Source of the DNA: Streptomyces sp. NBC_00820
Lineage (GTDB): Bacteria > Actinomycetota > Actinomycetes > Streptomycetales > Streptomycetaceae
Direction of reading: 5' to 3'
Length of the DNA: 64,000 bases
Assembly (NCBI RefSeq): GCF_036347055.1
Contig: NZ_CP108882.1
Span: 6,622,001 to 6,686,000, forward strand
Shown here: positions 50,550-59,383 of the stretch, piece by piece
How the letters are laid out: every line of letters begins with the position of its first letter
Position numbering within the stretch: the first letter of the stretch is position 1
The notes under the pieces: generated by a model
The model's input: only the letters and a program-made list of their open reading frames with translations
What the model was told of the DNA's origin: nothing
Database searches by the model: none
Translations under genes and position numbers: made by a program

Positions 50550-51260
50550 GTGACCGGTCCGCGGTACGTCTACGCCGTCTGCCGCCCCCTGGACGCGCCC
50601 CTGCAGGTCCAGCTGGCGGGCATCGGGGGCGCCCCGCCGACGCTGCTGCACCACCACGGGCTGGTCGTGGTCGTCAGCGACGTTCCGGAGGCCGACTACA
50701 GCCCGGGGGTGCTGGCGGACTGGCTGGCCGACACGGTCCGCGCCCACCGGGGCGTCGTCGACGCGCTCAGCACGGTCACCACTCCGGTGCCGCTGCCGCC
50801 CGCGGCCCTCTTCCGGGACGACAGCGCGGTGCGCGCCATGATCGAAGCCCGGGAGGACGACTTCCGGCGCCTTCTGCACCGGCTGCACGGGCGGGTGGAG
50901 TGGGGCGTGCGGCTGTACGCGGCTGACGGGCGCGGGCGCGGGCACGAGCACGGGCGCGGGCAGGGGCAGGGGGCGGAAGGCGGCGACGCGGACGACGCGG
51001 CCGAGGCGTTCGCACGGACCCTGCACCAGGCGCTCGCCTGGCTCGCCGAGGACTCTCGGCTGTTTGCTCCGGAGAGCTCCGTCCCGGCGGAGGCGGCGGA
51101 GCGGAACGTCCTCGACGCCGCCTATCTGGTGCCCCGGGCGCGTTCCGAGGAGTTCGTGGAAATGATCGAGAGGGCGAGAGCCGAGGAGCTCGGGGTCCGG
51201 ATCGAACTCGACGGGCCCCGGGCCGCTTACTCGTTCACGGGAGAGGAGCCGTGGAGATGA
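50550..51260 (+). CDS. gvpF: Gas vesicle protein GvpL/GvpF family, orphan
   Basis: A 236-residue GvpL/F protein. It starts YVYAVCRPLD, has the middle HHGLVVVVSDVPEADYSP and VWG-like VEWGVRLYA signature, and ends LDGPRAAYSF as the family does. GvpF/L proteins bind the small structural protein GvpA and help assemble gas vesicles. A Gly/Arg/His/Gln-rich low-complexity insert (about 129-145) interrupts the second half. No other gvp gene is within the window. GTG start with GGAGG upstream. Confidence 0.85.
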   Translation: MTGPRYVYAVCRPLDAPLQVQLAGIGGAPPTLLHHHGLVVVVSDVPEADYSPGVLADWLADTVRAHRGVVDALSTVTTPVPLPPAALFRDDSAVRAMIEAREDDFRRLLHRLHGRVEWGVRLYAADGRGRGHEHGRGQGQGAEGGDADDAAEAFARTLHQALAWLAEDSRLFAPESSVPAEAAERNVLDAAYLVPRARSEEFVEMIERARAEELGVRIELDGPRAAYSFTGEEPWR

Positions 51261-51350
51261 ACGAGGAGGCGGCCGTGGACATGCCCGAGGAGGCGGCCGT
51301 GGGCGTGGACTGCGGGACTGCCGCGATCGGACCGACGCCCCGGGCCCCGG

Positions 51351-52172
51351 TCAGACCTCCTTGCGGCACAGGATCTCCCCGTGCGGGACCGTGAACCGGC
51401 CGTCCTCGCGCCGCCCCCATTCCCGCCACGCCTCGGACACCGCGCGCAGGTGCCCGGCCGTGGCGTGCCCCGCCGCCACGGCCCGGTCGGCGTAGGCGGC
51501 GGCGAGGGTACGGTCCGCCCACAGCCCGCTCCACCAGTCCCGCTCCTCGGCGGTGGCGAACGTCCAGGTGCCCGAGGTGGCGGTGACGTCCGTCAGGCCG
51601 GCGGCCAGGGCCCACTCCTTCAGCCGGCGCCCCGCGTCCGGCTCGCCACCGTTGGCGCGGGCGACCCGCTCGTACAGGTCCAGCCAGTCGTCCAGGCCCG
51701 GCACCGCCGGAGACCAGGTCATCGCCCCGTAGTCCGCGTCGCGCACCGCGACGAGGCCGCCCGGTTTCGTCACCCGGCGCATCTCGCGCAGTGCCTGTAC
51801 GGGGTCGCCGACGTGCTGGAGCACCTGATGGGCGTGGACCACGCAGAACGTGTCGTCCGGGTAGTCCAGCGCGTGGACGTCCGCGACCGCGAAGTCGACG
51901 TTGGTCAGGCCGCGCCCGGCGGCGGTGGCCCGGGCCCGGGCCAGGATGTCCGGCGCGTGGTCGACGCCGGTGACATGGCCGTCGGGGACCAGTTCCGCGA
52001 GGTCGGCGGTGATCGTGCCCGGACCGCACCCGATGTCCAGGACCTTCATGTGGGGCTTGAGCGATCCGAGGAGGTAGGCCGCGGAGTTGGCCGCGGTCCG
52101 CCAGGTGTGCGAACGCAGCACCGACTCGTCGTGACCGTGCGTGTAGACGGCGGTCTCCCGCGCTTTCGACAT
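51351..52172 (-). CDS. SAM-dependent methyltransferase (type 11)
   Basis: A 273-residue class I methyltransferase with motif I VLDIGCGPGTITADLAE (44-60), GVDHAPDIL (motif II) and HAHQVLQHVGDPVQALREMRRV (motif post-I and III region), as in UbiE/CoQ5-like enzymes. The substrate is unknown. ATG 52172 has AAGGGG 7 nt upstream; an upstream in-frame start adds only six residues. Tail-to-tail with gvpL/F. Confidence 0.9.
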   Translation of the reverse strand: MSKARETAVYTHGHDESVLRSHTWRTAANSAAYLLGSLKPHMKVLDIGCGPGTITADLAELVPDGHVTGVDHAPDILARARATAAGRGLTNVDFAVADVHALDYPDDTFCVVHAHQVLQHVGDPVQALREMRRVTKPGGLVAVRDADYGAMTWSPAVPGLDDWLDLYERVARANGGEPDAGRRLKEWALAAGLTDVTATSGTWTFATAEERDWWSGLWADRTLAAAYADRAVAAGHATAGHLRAVSEAWREWGRREDGRFTVPHGEILCRKEV

Positions 52173-52466
52173 GGCTGTGCCCCTTCGCACCTCGTCGGCG
52201 TACGCCTACCGGCACGGAGGCCGACTCGGCCTCGTCCGGCAGCACGGTGAACGGTACGCCCGTGTGTCGTATGGCGAGACCCGTGTTTTGCCATGTGGAC
52301 TGACGGAGCGTCAGGGAAGTGTGGGCGTGGAGGTGCGGGGGAAGGCGGGGGAGAGGGGGCGGCGGGTCGGCCGGCGGCCGTGCTCGCGCGGACGCGGTTA
52401 CCCTGAAGCGGCGTCTCCCCGCGCCCGGGGAGACGCCGACGGACCGACCGACGCGGGAGGACCCCG

Positions 52467-53123
52467 ATGCGCCTGATCCTCGTACGCCACGGCCAGACCC
52501 CGTCCAACGTGCACCGCCTGCTGGACACCGCCGTGCCCGGCCCCGGCCTCACCCCGCTCGGCCACAGGCAGGCCGCCGCCCTGCCCGGAGCCCTCGCCCA
52601 CGAGGACATCCGCGCCCTCTACGCCTCCCCCTTCCTCCGCGCCCGGCTCACCGCCGCCCCGCTGGCCCGCGCGCGCGGCCTCGACGTCATCGTCCGGGAC
52701 GGCATCCGTGAACTCGCCGCCGGTGACCTGGAGATGCGGCGCGGCGACACCCCGGAGGGCGAGCGCTACCTGCGCACCGTCTTCGCCTGGGCGGCCGGTG
52801 AGACCGGGCTGCGCGTCCCCGGCGGGGAGAGCGGCGAGGAGGCCCTGGCCCGGTACGACGCCGTGATCGCCGAGGCCGCCGCGAGCGGCGCCGGAACCGT
52901 CGCCATGGTCAGCCACGGCGCCGCCATCCGCGTGTGGACCGCCGCCCGCGCCGGCAACATCGACGTGGCCTACGCCGCCGCCCGCCCGCTGGCCAACACC
53001 GGCGCGGTGATCCTGGAGGGCTCCCCGTCCACCGGCTTCCAGGTCCTGACCTGGGCCGGCGCCACCGTCGTACCGGCGGGCGAGAGCGGGCCGGCCGGGG
53101 AGCCGGTGGAGGCGGCCGGCTGA
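52467..53123 (+). CDS. Histidine phosphatase (phosphoglycerate mutase-like)
   Basis: A 218-residue branch-1 histidine phosphatase. The catalytic RHG sits at 7-9 in LVRHGQTPSN; the second histidine is in AMVSHGAAI. The SPFLRARLTA region supplies a substrate arginine. It hydrolyses phosphate monoesters (sugar, nucleotide or phospholipid derived); true mutase activity is unlikely for this form. ATG start with GGAGG 6 nt upstream. Confidence 0.92.
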   Translation: MRLILVRHGQTPSNVHRLLDTAVPGPGLTPLGHRQAAALPGALAHEDIRALYASPFLRARLTAAPLARARGLDVIVRDGIRELAAGDLEMRRGDTPEGERYLRTVFAWAAGETGLRVPGGESGEEALARYDAVIAEAAASGAGTVAMVSHGAAIRVWTAARAGNIDVAYAAARPLANTGAVILEGSPSTGFQVLTWAGATVVPAGESGPAGEPVEAAG

Positions 53124-53226
53124 CCGCGGAAGGACGCGGCTGCGACCGGCCGGGCGGGGAGGGCTGCCGGGTCCCGTCCCATAACGGTTTGCCCCAGGTC
53201 GGGGGTGCCGCACAGAATGCCTCTTC

Positions 53227-54846
53227 ATGGGACACCTGGAAGCCGCGCATCTCGAGTACCACCTCCCCGACGGGAGGACGCTGCTCGGCGACGTCTCCTT
53301 CCGGGTCGGCGAAGGCGCCGTCGTGGCGCTGGTCGGCCCGAACGGCGCGGGCAAGACGACCCTGCTGCGGCTGATCTCCGGCGAGCTGAAACCGCACGGC
53401 GGCACGGTCACCGTCAGTGGCGGCCTCGGCGTCATGCGCCAGTTCGTGGGCTCCGTACGCGACGAGTCGACCGTGCGTGACCTGCTCGTCTCCGTCGCCC
53501 CGCCCCACATCCGTACGGCGGCCAAGGCGGTCGACGTCGCCGAGCACGCGATCATGACCGTCGACGACGAGGCCGCCCAGCTCGCCTACGCCCAGGCCCT
53601 CTCCGACTGGGCGGAGGTGCGCGGCTACGAGTTCGAGACCCTGTGGGACATGTGCGCCACCGCGGCCCTCGGCATGTCCTACGAGCGGGCCCAGTGGCGG
53701 CAGACGAACACCCTCTCCGGCGGTGAGCAGAAGCGGCTCGTGCTGGAGGCGCTGCTGCGCGGCACCGACGAGGTGCTGCTGCTCGACGAGCCGGACAACT
53801 ATCTCGACGTCCCCGGCAAGCGATGGCTCGAGGAGCAGCTCAGGGAGACTCGTAAGACGGTCCTGTTCGTCTCCCACGACCGCGAACTCCTCGCCCGCGC
53901 CGCCGAGAAGCTCGTCTCCGTCGAACCCGGCCCCGCCGGCGCGGACGCCTGGGTGCACGGCGGCGGCTTCGCCACCTACCACGAGGCCCGCCGCGAACGC
54001 TTCGCCCGCTTCGAGGAGTTGCGCCGCCGCTGGGACGAGAAGCACGCCCAGCTGAAGAAGCTCGTGCTGACCCTCCGTCAGGCCGCCGCCGTCAGCCACG
54101 AGATGGCCTCGCGCTACGCGGCCGCTCAGACCCGGCTGCGCAAGTTCGAGGAAGCCGGACCGCCGCCCGAGCCGCCGCGTGAGCAGGACATCACCATGCG
54201 CCTGAAGGGCGGCCGCACCGGCGTACGGTCCGTCACCTGCGCCGGACTCGAGCTGACCGGCCTGATGAAGCCCTTCGATCTTGAAGTCTTCTACGGCGAA
54301 CGGGTGGCCGTCCTCGGCTCCAACGGCTCCGGCAAGTCGCACTTCCTGCGCCTGCTCGCCGGTGAGGACGTCGCGCACACGGGCGAGTTCAAGCTCGGCG
54401 CGCGGGTCGTACCGGGCCACTTCGCGCAGACCCACGCCCACCCCGAGCTGCGGGGCCGCAGCCTCCTCGACATCCTCTGGAAGGAACACGCCCAGGACCG
54501 GGGCGCGGCCATGTCCCGGCTGCGCCGCTACGAACTCACCGGCCAGGCGGAACAGTCCTTCGACCGGCTCTCCGGCGGACAGCAGGCCCGCTTCCAGATT
54601 CTGCTGCTGGAACTCGCCGGTGCCACCGCCCTGCTGCTGGACGAGCCCACCGACAACCTCGACCTGGAGTCCGCCGAAGCCCTCCAGGAAGGGCTGGAGG
54701 CCTTCGAGGGCACCGTACTCGCGGTCACCCACGACCGCTGGTTCGCCCGTTCCTTCGACCGCTTCCTGGTCTTCGGCACCGACGGCCGCCTCCGCGAGAC
54801 CCCGGAGCCCGTCTGGGACGAACGCCGCGTCGAGCGGGCCCGGTAA
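53227..54846 (+). CDS. ABC-F family ATPase
   Basis: A 539-residue protein with two ABC domains and no membrane domain. Walker A GPNGAGKT at 37-44 and GSNGSGKS at 364-371; signatures TLSGGEQKRL and RLSGGQQARF; Walker B VLLLDEPDNYLD and ALLLDEPTDNLD. The linker between domains (about 255-310) is helical and charged. The ABC-F family acts on the ribosome, as translation factors or antibiotic target-protection proteins. It is not next to a biosynthetic cluster here, so a housekeeping role is likelier. ATG start, 100 nt after the phosphatase. Confidence 0.93.
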   Translation: MGHLEAAHLEYHLPDGRTLLGDVSFRVGEGAVVALVGPNGAGKTTLLRLISGELKPHGGTVTVSGGLGVMRQFVGSVRDESTVRDLLVSVAPPHIRTAAKAVDVAEHAIMTVDDEAAQLAYAQALSDWAEVRGYEFETLWDMCATAALGMSYERAQWRQTNTLSGGEQKRLVLEALLRGTDEVLLLDEPDNYLDVPGKRWLEEQLRETRKTVLFVSHDRELLARAAEKLVSVEPGPAGADAWVHGGGFATYHEARRERFARFEELRRRWDEKHAQLKKLVLTLRQAAAVSHEMASRYAAAQTRLRKFEEAGPPPEPPREQDITMRLKGGRTGVRSVTCAGLELTGLMKPFDLEVFYGERVAVLGSNGSGKSHFLRLLAGEDVAHTGEFKLGARVVPGHFAQTHAHPELRGRSLLDILWKEHAQDRGAAMSRLRRYELTGQAEQSFDRLSGGQQARFQILLLELAGATALLLDEPTDNLDLESAEALQEGLEAFEGTVLAVTHDRWFARSFDRFLVFGTDGRLRETPEPVWDERRVERAR

Positions 54847-54943
54847 CCCCGCAGGTCGCCGGGCCCGTCCCCGAGCGGAGGCCCGGGGGCGGGGATCTCC
54901 GTACAGTGGAGGCAGGAACGCACTCGACGAGCGGGGCACCACC

Positions 54944-55201
54944 ATGACCGGAGTCGACCCCAGCCGACTGGACGACCAGCAGCTCATGAGAGAGCTGGAG
55001 ACGATCCACCGCACACGCCACGACACCCTCCTGTACGGCTCCAACGACGCGCTGCGCGCCCACAACGAGCGCATGGCACAGCTGGAGGGCGAGTACCTGC
55101 GCCGCAACCCGCGCCGCCTGGTCAGCGCGGGCCGCACCCGCGAGGGCGCCCGGGAACGCGGCTGCGGCGAAACGGCGGCACCTGAAGCGTCCGGCACCTG
55201 A
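54944..55201 (+). CDS. Small conserved actinobacterial protein (DUF6158-like)
   Basis: An 85-residue, charged, mostly helical protein. The first 70 residues (MTGVDPSRLDDQQLMRELET, then IHRTRHDTLLYGSNDALRAH) look like a well-conserved Streptomyces family that I associate with DUF6158, function unknown. The last 12 residues and stop codon lie inside the repeat that follows, so the C-terminus may vary. ATG 54944; a GCGGGG stretch is a weak ribosome site. Confidence 0.8.
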   Translation: MTGVDPSRLDDQQLMRELETIHRTRHDTLLYGSNDALRAHNERMAQLEGEYLRRNPRRLVSAGRTREGARERGCGETAAPEASGT

Positions 55202-55290
55202 GGCGTCCGGCACCTGAGGCGGCCTCCGGCCTCCGGCACCTGAGGCGGCCTCCGGCCTCCGGCACCTGAGGCGGACTCCGACCTCCGGCC
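55176..55290 (+). repeat. Tandem repeat around the GGCACCTGAGGCG motif
   Basis: Five copies of GGCACCTGA(A/G)GCG with interspersed GGCCTCCGGCCTCC spacers, period growing from about 16 to about 31 bp. The stop codon of the small protein (CC-TGA-GG) lies in the second copy. Confidence 0.8.
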
Positions 55291-55671
55291 GGCGGGTGGG
55301 ACGGCCGCCGCACGTGTGCCCGCGCGGGTGGGCCGACGCGAGCGTGGGCCGGGTGGACGGCGACGGAACGGGGTGGGCGGGCGCGGGGCCGGCGTCACCC
55401 GTCAGGCGGTTCGCGTCCCGCTAATGGGGTCCGGCCGCGAGCGCTGAGGCCTCCGGCGGGCTGTGATGGCAGAGCGAGGGCGCGAGAGCCGTGCCCCTGA
55501 GGTGTACCGACCACTGCCGACCGGTGACACGTACGTCGCCGGCTGCCGATCCTCGACCGCGGGTCACCGACCACCGACCGCCGACCGCCGACCGTCGACC
55601 GCTGATCGTCGGAGGCCGACCGCCGTTCTGCCGCCCGCCGTCGACCGCCGTTCTGCCGAGGAGCCCGCCCC
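55202..55671. other. Intergenic region upstream of the secreted repeat protein
   Basis: 470 nt: end of the tandem repeat, then GC-rich sequence and a run of CCGACCG-type 7-8-mers (about 55560-55660). No gene is convincing. Confidence 0.5.
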
Positions 55672-56628
55672 ATGCGCCGCACCGCCTGTGCTCTGTCCGT
55701 CACCGTCCTGGCCGGGGCGGCCGCGCTCGGCATGGCGGCGCCCGCCATGTCCGCGACCCCCACGGCCCGGACGGCCCCCGGCACTTTCCGGCCCACCGGC
55801 CCGCTCGCCGCTCCCGTGACCTGCGACGATCCGGCCGGACCGATAGCGAAGGCCCCCGGCACCGGCACCGGAACCGGCGCCATTCCCGACATCGACACCG
55901 ACCCCGGCACGGGCACGGGCACGGGCATGGGCACGGGTCCCGACACCGCGCCGACCTCCGGGGACGGTGTCGCGCGTCTGCGCCCGCCGGACTCCGGCAC
56001 GGACGACAGTGTCTCCGGGGCGGCCCTCGGTGGCGGTACGGGCATCGCCACGCGCGTCGAGGGCGACAAGCCGGGTGATCCGGCGGCGGCCCGCATCAGC
56101 ACCCCGCCCACCGTCGACAGCGCCTGCCCGCCCGGCTCGGGTGCGCGGGCGGATGTGTGGAGCGCGGAGACCGGCGTCCCCGGCGCGGACACGGACAGCT
56201 CCTGTGCCGAAGCGCAGGGCTGCGCCACGGGACAGGGTCAGGGTCAGGGTCAGGGGCAGGGTCAGGGGAAGACGCCGGAGCAGGGCCAGGAACAGCGCCA
56301 AGATCAGGGCCAGGGAGAGGGCCAGGGACAAGGCCAAGATCAGGATCAGGGCCGGGAGCAAGGGCAGGTCCCGGGAGGAGACTCCGACGACGACTCCGAG
56401 TGCGCGGAGTCCCGCAGCGCCTCCTGCTCCGGCGGTGACGACTGCCGTGAGCCGGACGAAGAAGCCGACTGCGCTCCCGCGGCCGTACAGCGCGGAGTGG
56501 AGGCCGGAACGGGAGGGGCGTTCAACGACTCGCTTCCCGCGCTGGTCGCCGGCGGGATGCTGATCGTCGCCGCGGGCGGTGGCGCCGCGTACCGGCTCTA
56601 CGGCCGCAGGCGGGCGGCGGACGCCTGA
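55672..56628 (+). CDS. Secreted low-complexity protein with C-terminal membrane anchor
   Basis: A 318-residue protein, function unknown. Signal peptide about 1-27 (cleavage after AMSA), a Gly/Thr-rich stretch with GTG repeats (about 62-100), a mixed acidic region with several cysteines, a Gly-Gln repeat region (about 184-230, GQGQGQ and related), an acidic, cysteine-rich part and a C-terminal membrane segment (about 285-305) followed by RLYGRRR. This is the layout of a wall-spanning surface protein, but no LPxTG or LAxTG motif precedes the membrane segment. ATG 55672. Confidence 0.8.
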   Translation: MRRTACALSVTVLAGAAALGMAAPAMSATPTARTAPGTFRPTGPLAAPVTCDDPAGPIAKAPGTGTGTGAIPDIDTDPGTGTGTGMGTGPDTAPTSGDGVARLRPPDSGTDDSVSGAALGGGTGIATRVEGDKPGDPAAARISTPPTVDSACPPGSGARADVWSAETGVPGADTDSSCAEAQGCATGQGQGQGQGQGQGKTPEQGQEQRQDQGQGEGQGQGQDQDQGREQGQVPGGDSDDDSECAESRSASCSGGDDCREPDEEADCAPAAVQRGVEAGTGGAFNDSLPALVAGGMLIVAAGGGAAYRLYGRRRAADA

Positions 56629-56872
56629 CGCGCCGGGCCGGGCGGTGACCGTGACCGGGGCGACGCGGGTCACGGACCATGGCGCACGGCCGCCCGGGTA
56701 CACCCTGCGGGGGCACCACTGGCGGCCCTCGCCGGGGCACCACTCGCACCACCCGAATCACCCGCACCACCCACGGACACCGTACGCACGGGTCTCGCGG
56801 CCGACGGCACGCACGCGGCGGCCGGGACGGAACAGGGACAGCACACGGCACACGGACTGCGCGGAGGCGGAC

Positions 56873-58129
56873 ATGCGGCGCACGGACCCCGGGGACCACG
56901 GCCCCGTCCGCTACGGGCCGCCGCTGCCCGCCGACGGCCTGCCGGTGCTCCCGGAACTCGCCGCCCGCCTGGCCGCCGCGGCGGGTGACGCCGGTGCCCA
57001 GCCCGTCGGCGGGGCCCCCGCCCTGCTGGAGGCGGCCTGCGGCTACTGGACCCGGCGCGGGCTGCCCTGCGCCCCCGACCGGGTGGCCGCCGCCCCGGGC
57101 ACCCCGCCTCTGCTGCTCGCCGTGGCCGCCGCGCTCGCCGGGGACGGCGGCGACGTCCTCGTGCCCCGCCCGAGCGCCTCCTGGTGGGAGCCGTGCGTCC
57201 GCCTGCTGGGCAGGCCCGTTTTCCATGTGGGCACCCCGGCCGAGAGCGGGGGCGTGCCCGACCCGTACGCGCTGCTGGAGACCGTGCGCCGGGTCCGCGA
57301 GGAGGGCGGTGACCCCCGGGTGCTGGTGCTGTCCGTCGCGGACGATCCGACGGCCACCGTCGCGCCCCCGGAACTGCTGCACGAGACCGTGGAGGCCGCG
57401 GCCGCCGAAGGCATGCACCTGGTCAGCGACGAGACCTGGCGCGACACCCTGCACGACCCGCACCAGACCGTGCTGCTCAGCCCCGCCGAGATGCTGCCCG
57501 ACCGGGTCACCGTCGTCACCGACCTGGCCGGCGCCCTGCTGCCGGCCGGCTGGCCCGCGGCCGTGGCCCGCTTCCCCGCGGGGGAGGCGGGAGAGCGGCT
57601 CCACGCGCGCGTGCTCGACGTCCTCACCGCGCTCGGCGCGCGCGTCGCGACGCCGGTCGCCGCGGCGGCCGGGTACGCGCTCGACGAACCCGACCCCGTC
57701 ACCGAGCGCCGCGAAGCCGCCGTACGCCTGCACGCGCGCCTGGCCGCCGCCGTGCACTGCGCCGTCGTCGCCTCCGGCGCGCTCTCGAGACCGCCGTGCG
57801 CGGGCCGCCACCTGTACGCCGACCTGGGCCCGCTGCGCGAAGCGCTCGGCGAGCACCGCGTCGGCGACGCGCAGGAACTGGAGGACTTCCTCACCGCCCG
57901 ACTCGGCATGCCCGCGCCCGGCGGTCACCGCTTCGGCGACCACCTCGGGGCGTTGCGCGTGCGGCTCGACACGGGGCCCCTGCTGGACGGCTCCGACGAG
58001 GAACGCTCGGAATGCCTCACGTCACCCGAACCGTTGGAACTGCCACACGTGCAACGTGCGTTGAACTCCTTGAGATCGGTCTTCGGTGATCTCCGCGACG
58101 ACGCTCAGCGATGGGAGCCGCCTCGATGA
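56873..58129 (+). CDS. Aminotransferase-fold (class I/II) protein lacking lysine
   Basis: A 418-residue homologue of PLP-dependent class I/II aminotransferases. Recognisable parts are VPRPSASWWEPCVRLLGRPV, LVLSVADDPTAT, LVSDETWRD (the Asp and Tyr/Trp region that holds PLP), and VTVVTDLAGALLPAGWPAAV, where active enzymes have a SxSK motif before the GWRIG-like turn. The lysine is replaced (DLAG) and I find no lysine anywhere in the chain, so an internal aldimine cannot form. It is likely non-catalytic or uses another chemistry. ATG 56873 has GGAGG 5 nt upstream; ATGA overlap with the next gene. Confidence 0.82.
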   Translation: MRRTDPGDHGPVRYGPPLPADGLPVLPELAARLAAAAGDAGAQPVGGAPALLEAACGYWTRRGLPCAPDRVAAAPGTPPLLLAVAAALAGDGGDVLVPRPSASWWEPCVRLLGRPVFHVGTPAESGGVPDPYALLETVRRVREEGGDPRVLVLSVADDPTATVAPPELLHETVEAAAAEGMHLVSDETWRDTLHDPHQTVLLSPAEMLPDRVTVVTDLAGALLPAGWPAAVARFPAGEAGERLHARVLDVLTALGARVATPVAAAAGYALDEPDPVTERREAAVRLHARLAAAVHCAVVASGALSRPPCAGRHLYADLGPLREALGEHRVGDAQELEDFLTARLGMPAPGGHRFGDHLGALRVRLDTGPLLDGSDEERSECLTSPEPLELPHVQRALNSLRSVFGDLRDDAQRWEPPR

Positions 58130-59331
58130 CGCAGCAGACGCATGAGCCAGGATCCACCGCCACGACCGCCACTACCGCTACGACGACCGGCGCGAGCGCA
58201 ACGGCCACGACATCCACGACGGCCACGACGGCCACTACGACTCCGGCTACCCCGGGCACTCCGGGCACCTCGACAACGCCCGGCGGTGTCCCCTCGATCC
58301 CGGCCACCCCGAGCGGAGCGGCCGGCGCCCCCTCGGTCCCGATCGCCCCCGCGCCCCCGTTCCCGCCACTGGCCGAGCCCCGCCCGCTCGGCGAACGCCG
58401 GGTGTGGCCACGGACCTTCCACGACCGGCTCACCGCACCGCTGCCCGGTCTCAAGGCCCTGGCCCGCTTCGCCCGCGAGGGCGCGGTGCGGCCCGGCCCC
58501 GACAGCGTCGCCGACATCCCCCGACTTCCCTACGAACCGGGCCCGTTGCCCCGTACTGACACCCGCACCCTCGCCGCCACATGGGCGGGACACGCCAGTT
58601 GGATCCTCCGGATCGGCGGCCTGACCGTACTCACGGACCCCGTCTGGTCCCGCCGCATCCTCGGAACCCCGGCCCGTATCACTCCCGTCGGGGTCGCGTG
58701 GGACTGTCTTCCGCGGGTCGACGCGGTCGTCATCAGCCACAACCACTACGACCACCTCGACGCCCCCACCCTGCGCCGACTCCCGCGCGACACACCGGCG
58801 TTCGTCCCGGCGGGCCTCGGGCGCTGGTTCCGGCGGCGGCGGTTCACCTGTGTCACCGAGCTGGACTGGTGGGAGGGCGCCGAACTGTCCGGTGTGCGCT
58901 TCGACTTCGTCCCGTCCCACCACTGGTCCAAGCGCACGCTCGCCGACACCTGTCACAGCCTGTGGGGCGGCTGGGTCCTGACGGCGTCCGACGGCCGGCG
59001 CGTCTACTTCGCCGGCGACACCGGCTACGGCCACTGGTTCTCCCGTATCGGCCGCCGCTACCCCGGTATCGACCTGGCCCTCATGCCCATCGGCGCCTAC
59101 GACCCCCGCTGGTGGCTCAGCGACGTCCACTGCGACCCGGAGGAGGCCGTCCAGGCCGCGCAGGACGTGGGCGCGCGACGGATGGCCCCCATGCACTGGG
59201 GCACGTTCGTCCTCTCCGCCGAACCGGTCCTCGAACCCCTGACGCGGGTCCGTACGGCCTGGGAGAAGGCGGGCCTGGAGCAGGAGGATCTGTGGGACCT
59301 GCCGATCGGCGGATCGCGTGTACTGGGCTGA
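58126..59331 (+). CDS. NAPE-PLD-like metallo-beta-lactamase-fold hydrolase
   Basis: A 401-residue metal-dependent hydrolase. The zinc motif HNHYDH lies at 205-210, and GHASWILRIGG, ALMPIGAYDPRWWL, CDPEEAVQAAQDVGA and PMHWGTF are shared with N-acyl-phosphatidylethanolamine phospholipase D and bacterial relatives. The first about 85 residues are Thr/Ala/Pro-rich low complexity, with no signal peptide; this tail is absent from family members. Its start overlaps the lysine-free aminotransferase homologue (ATGA) with GGGAG upstream. Substrate unknown; phospholipid or acyl-phosphoester is a reasonable guess. Confidence 0.9.
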   Translation: MTQQTHEPGSTATTATTATTTGASATATTSTTATTATTTPATPGTPGTSTTPGGVPSIPATPSGAAGAPSVPIAPAPPFPPLAEPRPLGERRVWPRTFHDRLTAPLPGLKALARFAREGAVRPGPDSVADIPRLPYEPGPLPRTDTRTLAATWAGHASWILRIGGLTVLTDPVWSRRILGTPARITPVGVAWDCLPRVDAVVISHNHYDHLDAPTLRRLPRDTPAFVPAGLGRWFRRRRFTCVTELDWWEGAELSGVRFDFVPSHHWSKRTLADTCHSLWGGWVLTASDGRRVYFAGDTGYGHWFSRIGRRYPGIDLALMPIGAYDPRWWLSDVHCDPEEAVQAAQDVGARRMAPMHWGTFVLSAEPVLEPLTRVRTAWEKAGLEQEDLWDLPIGGSRVLG

Positions 59332-59383
59332 GGGAAAGGCGGCCCAACTCCGGGAAGCCCAACTCCGGCGCTTCGCACCGGTT

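Noticed and set aside
50550..52172. Part of a gas vesicle gene cluster
   Set aside because: Only the GvpL/F gene is recognisable; flanking genes are transketolase and a methyltransferase.
55672..56628. Sortase-anchored surface protein
   Set aside because: The C-terminal membrane segment and basic tail fit, but no LPxTG/LAxTG motif precedes them.
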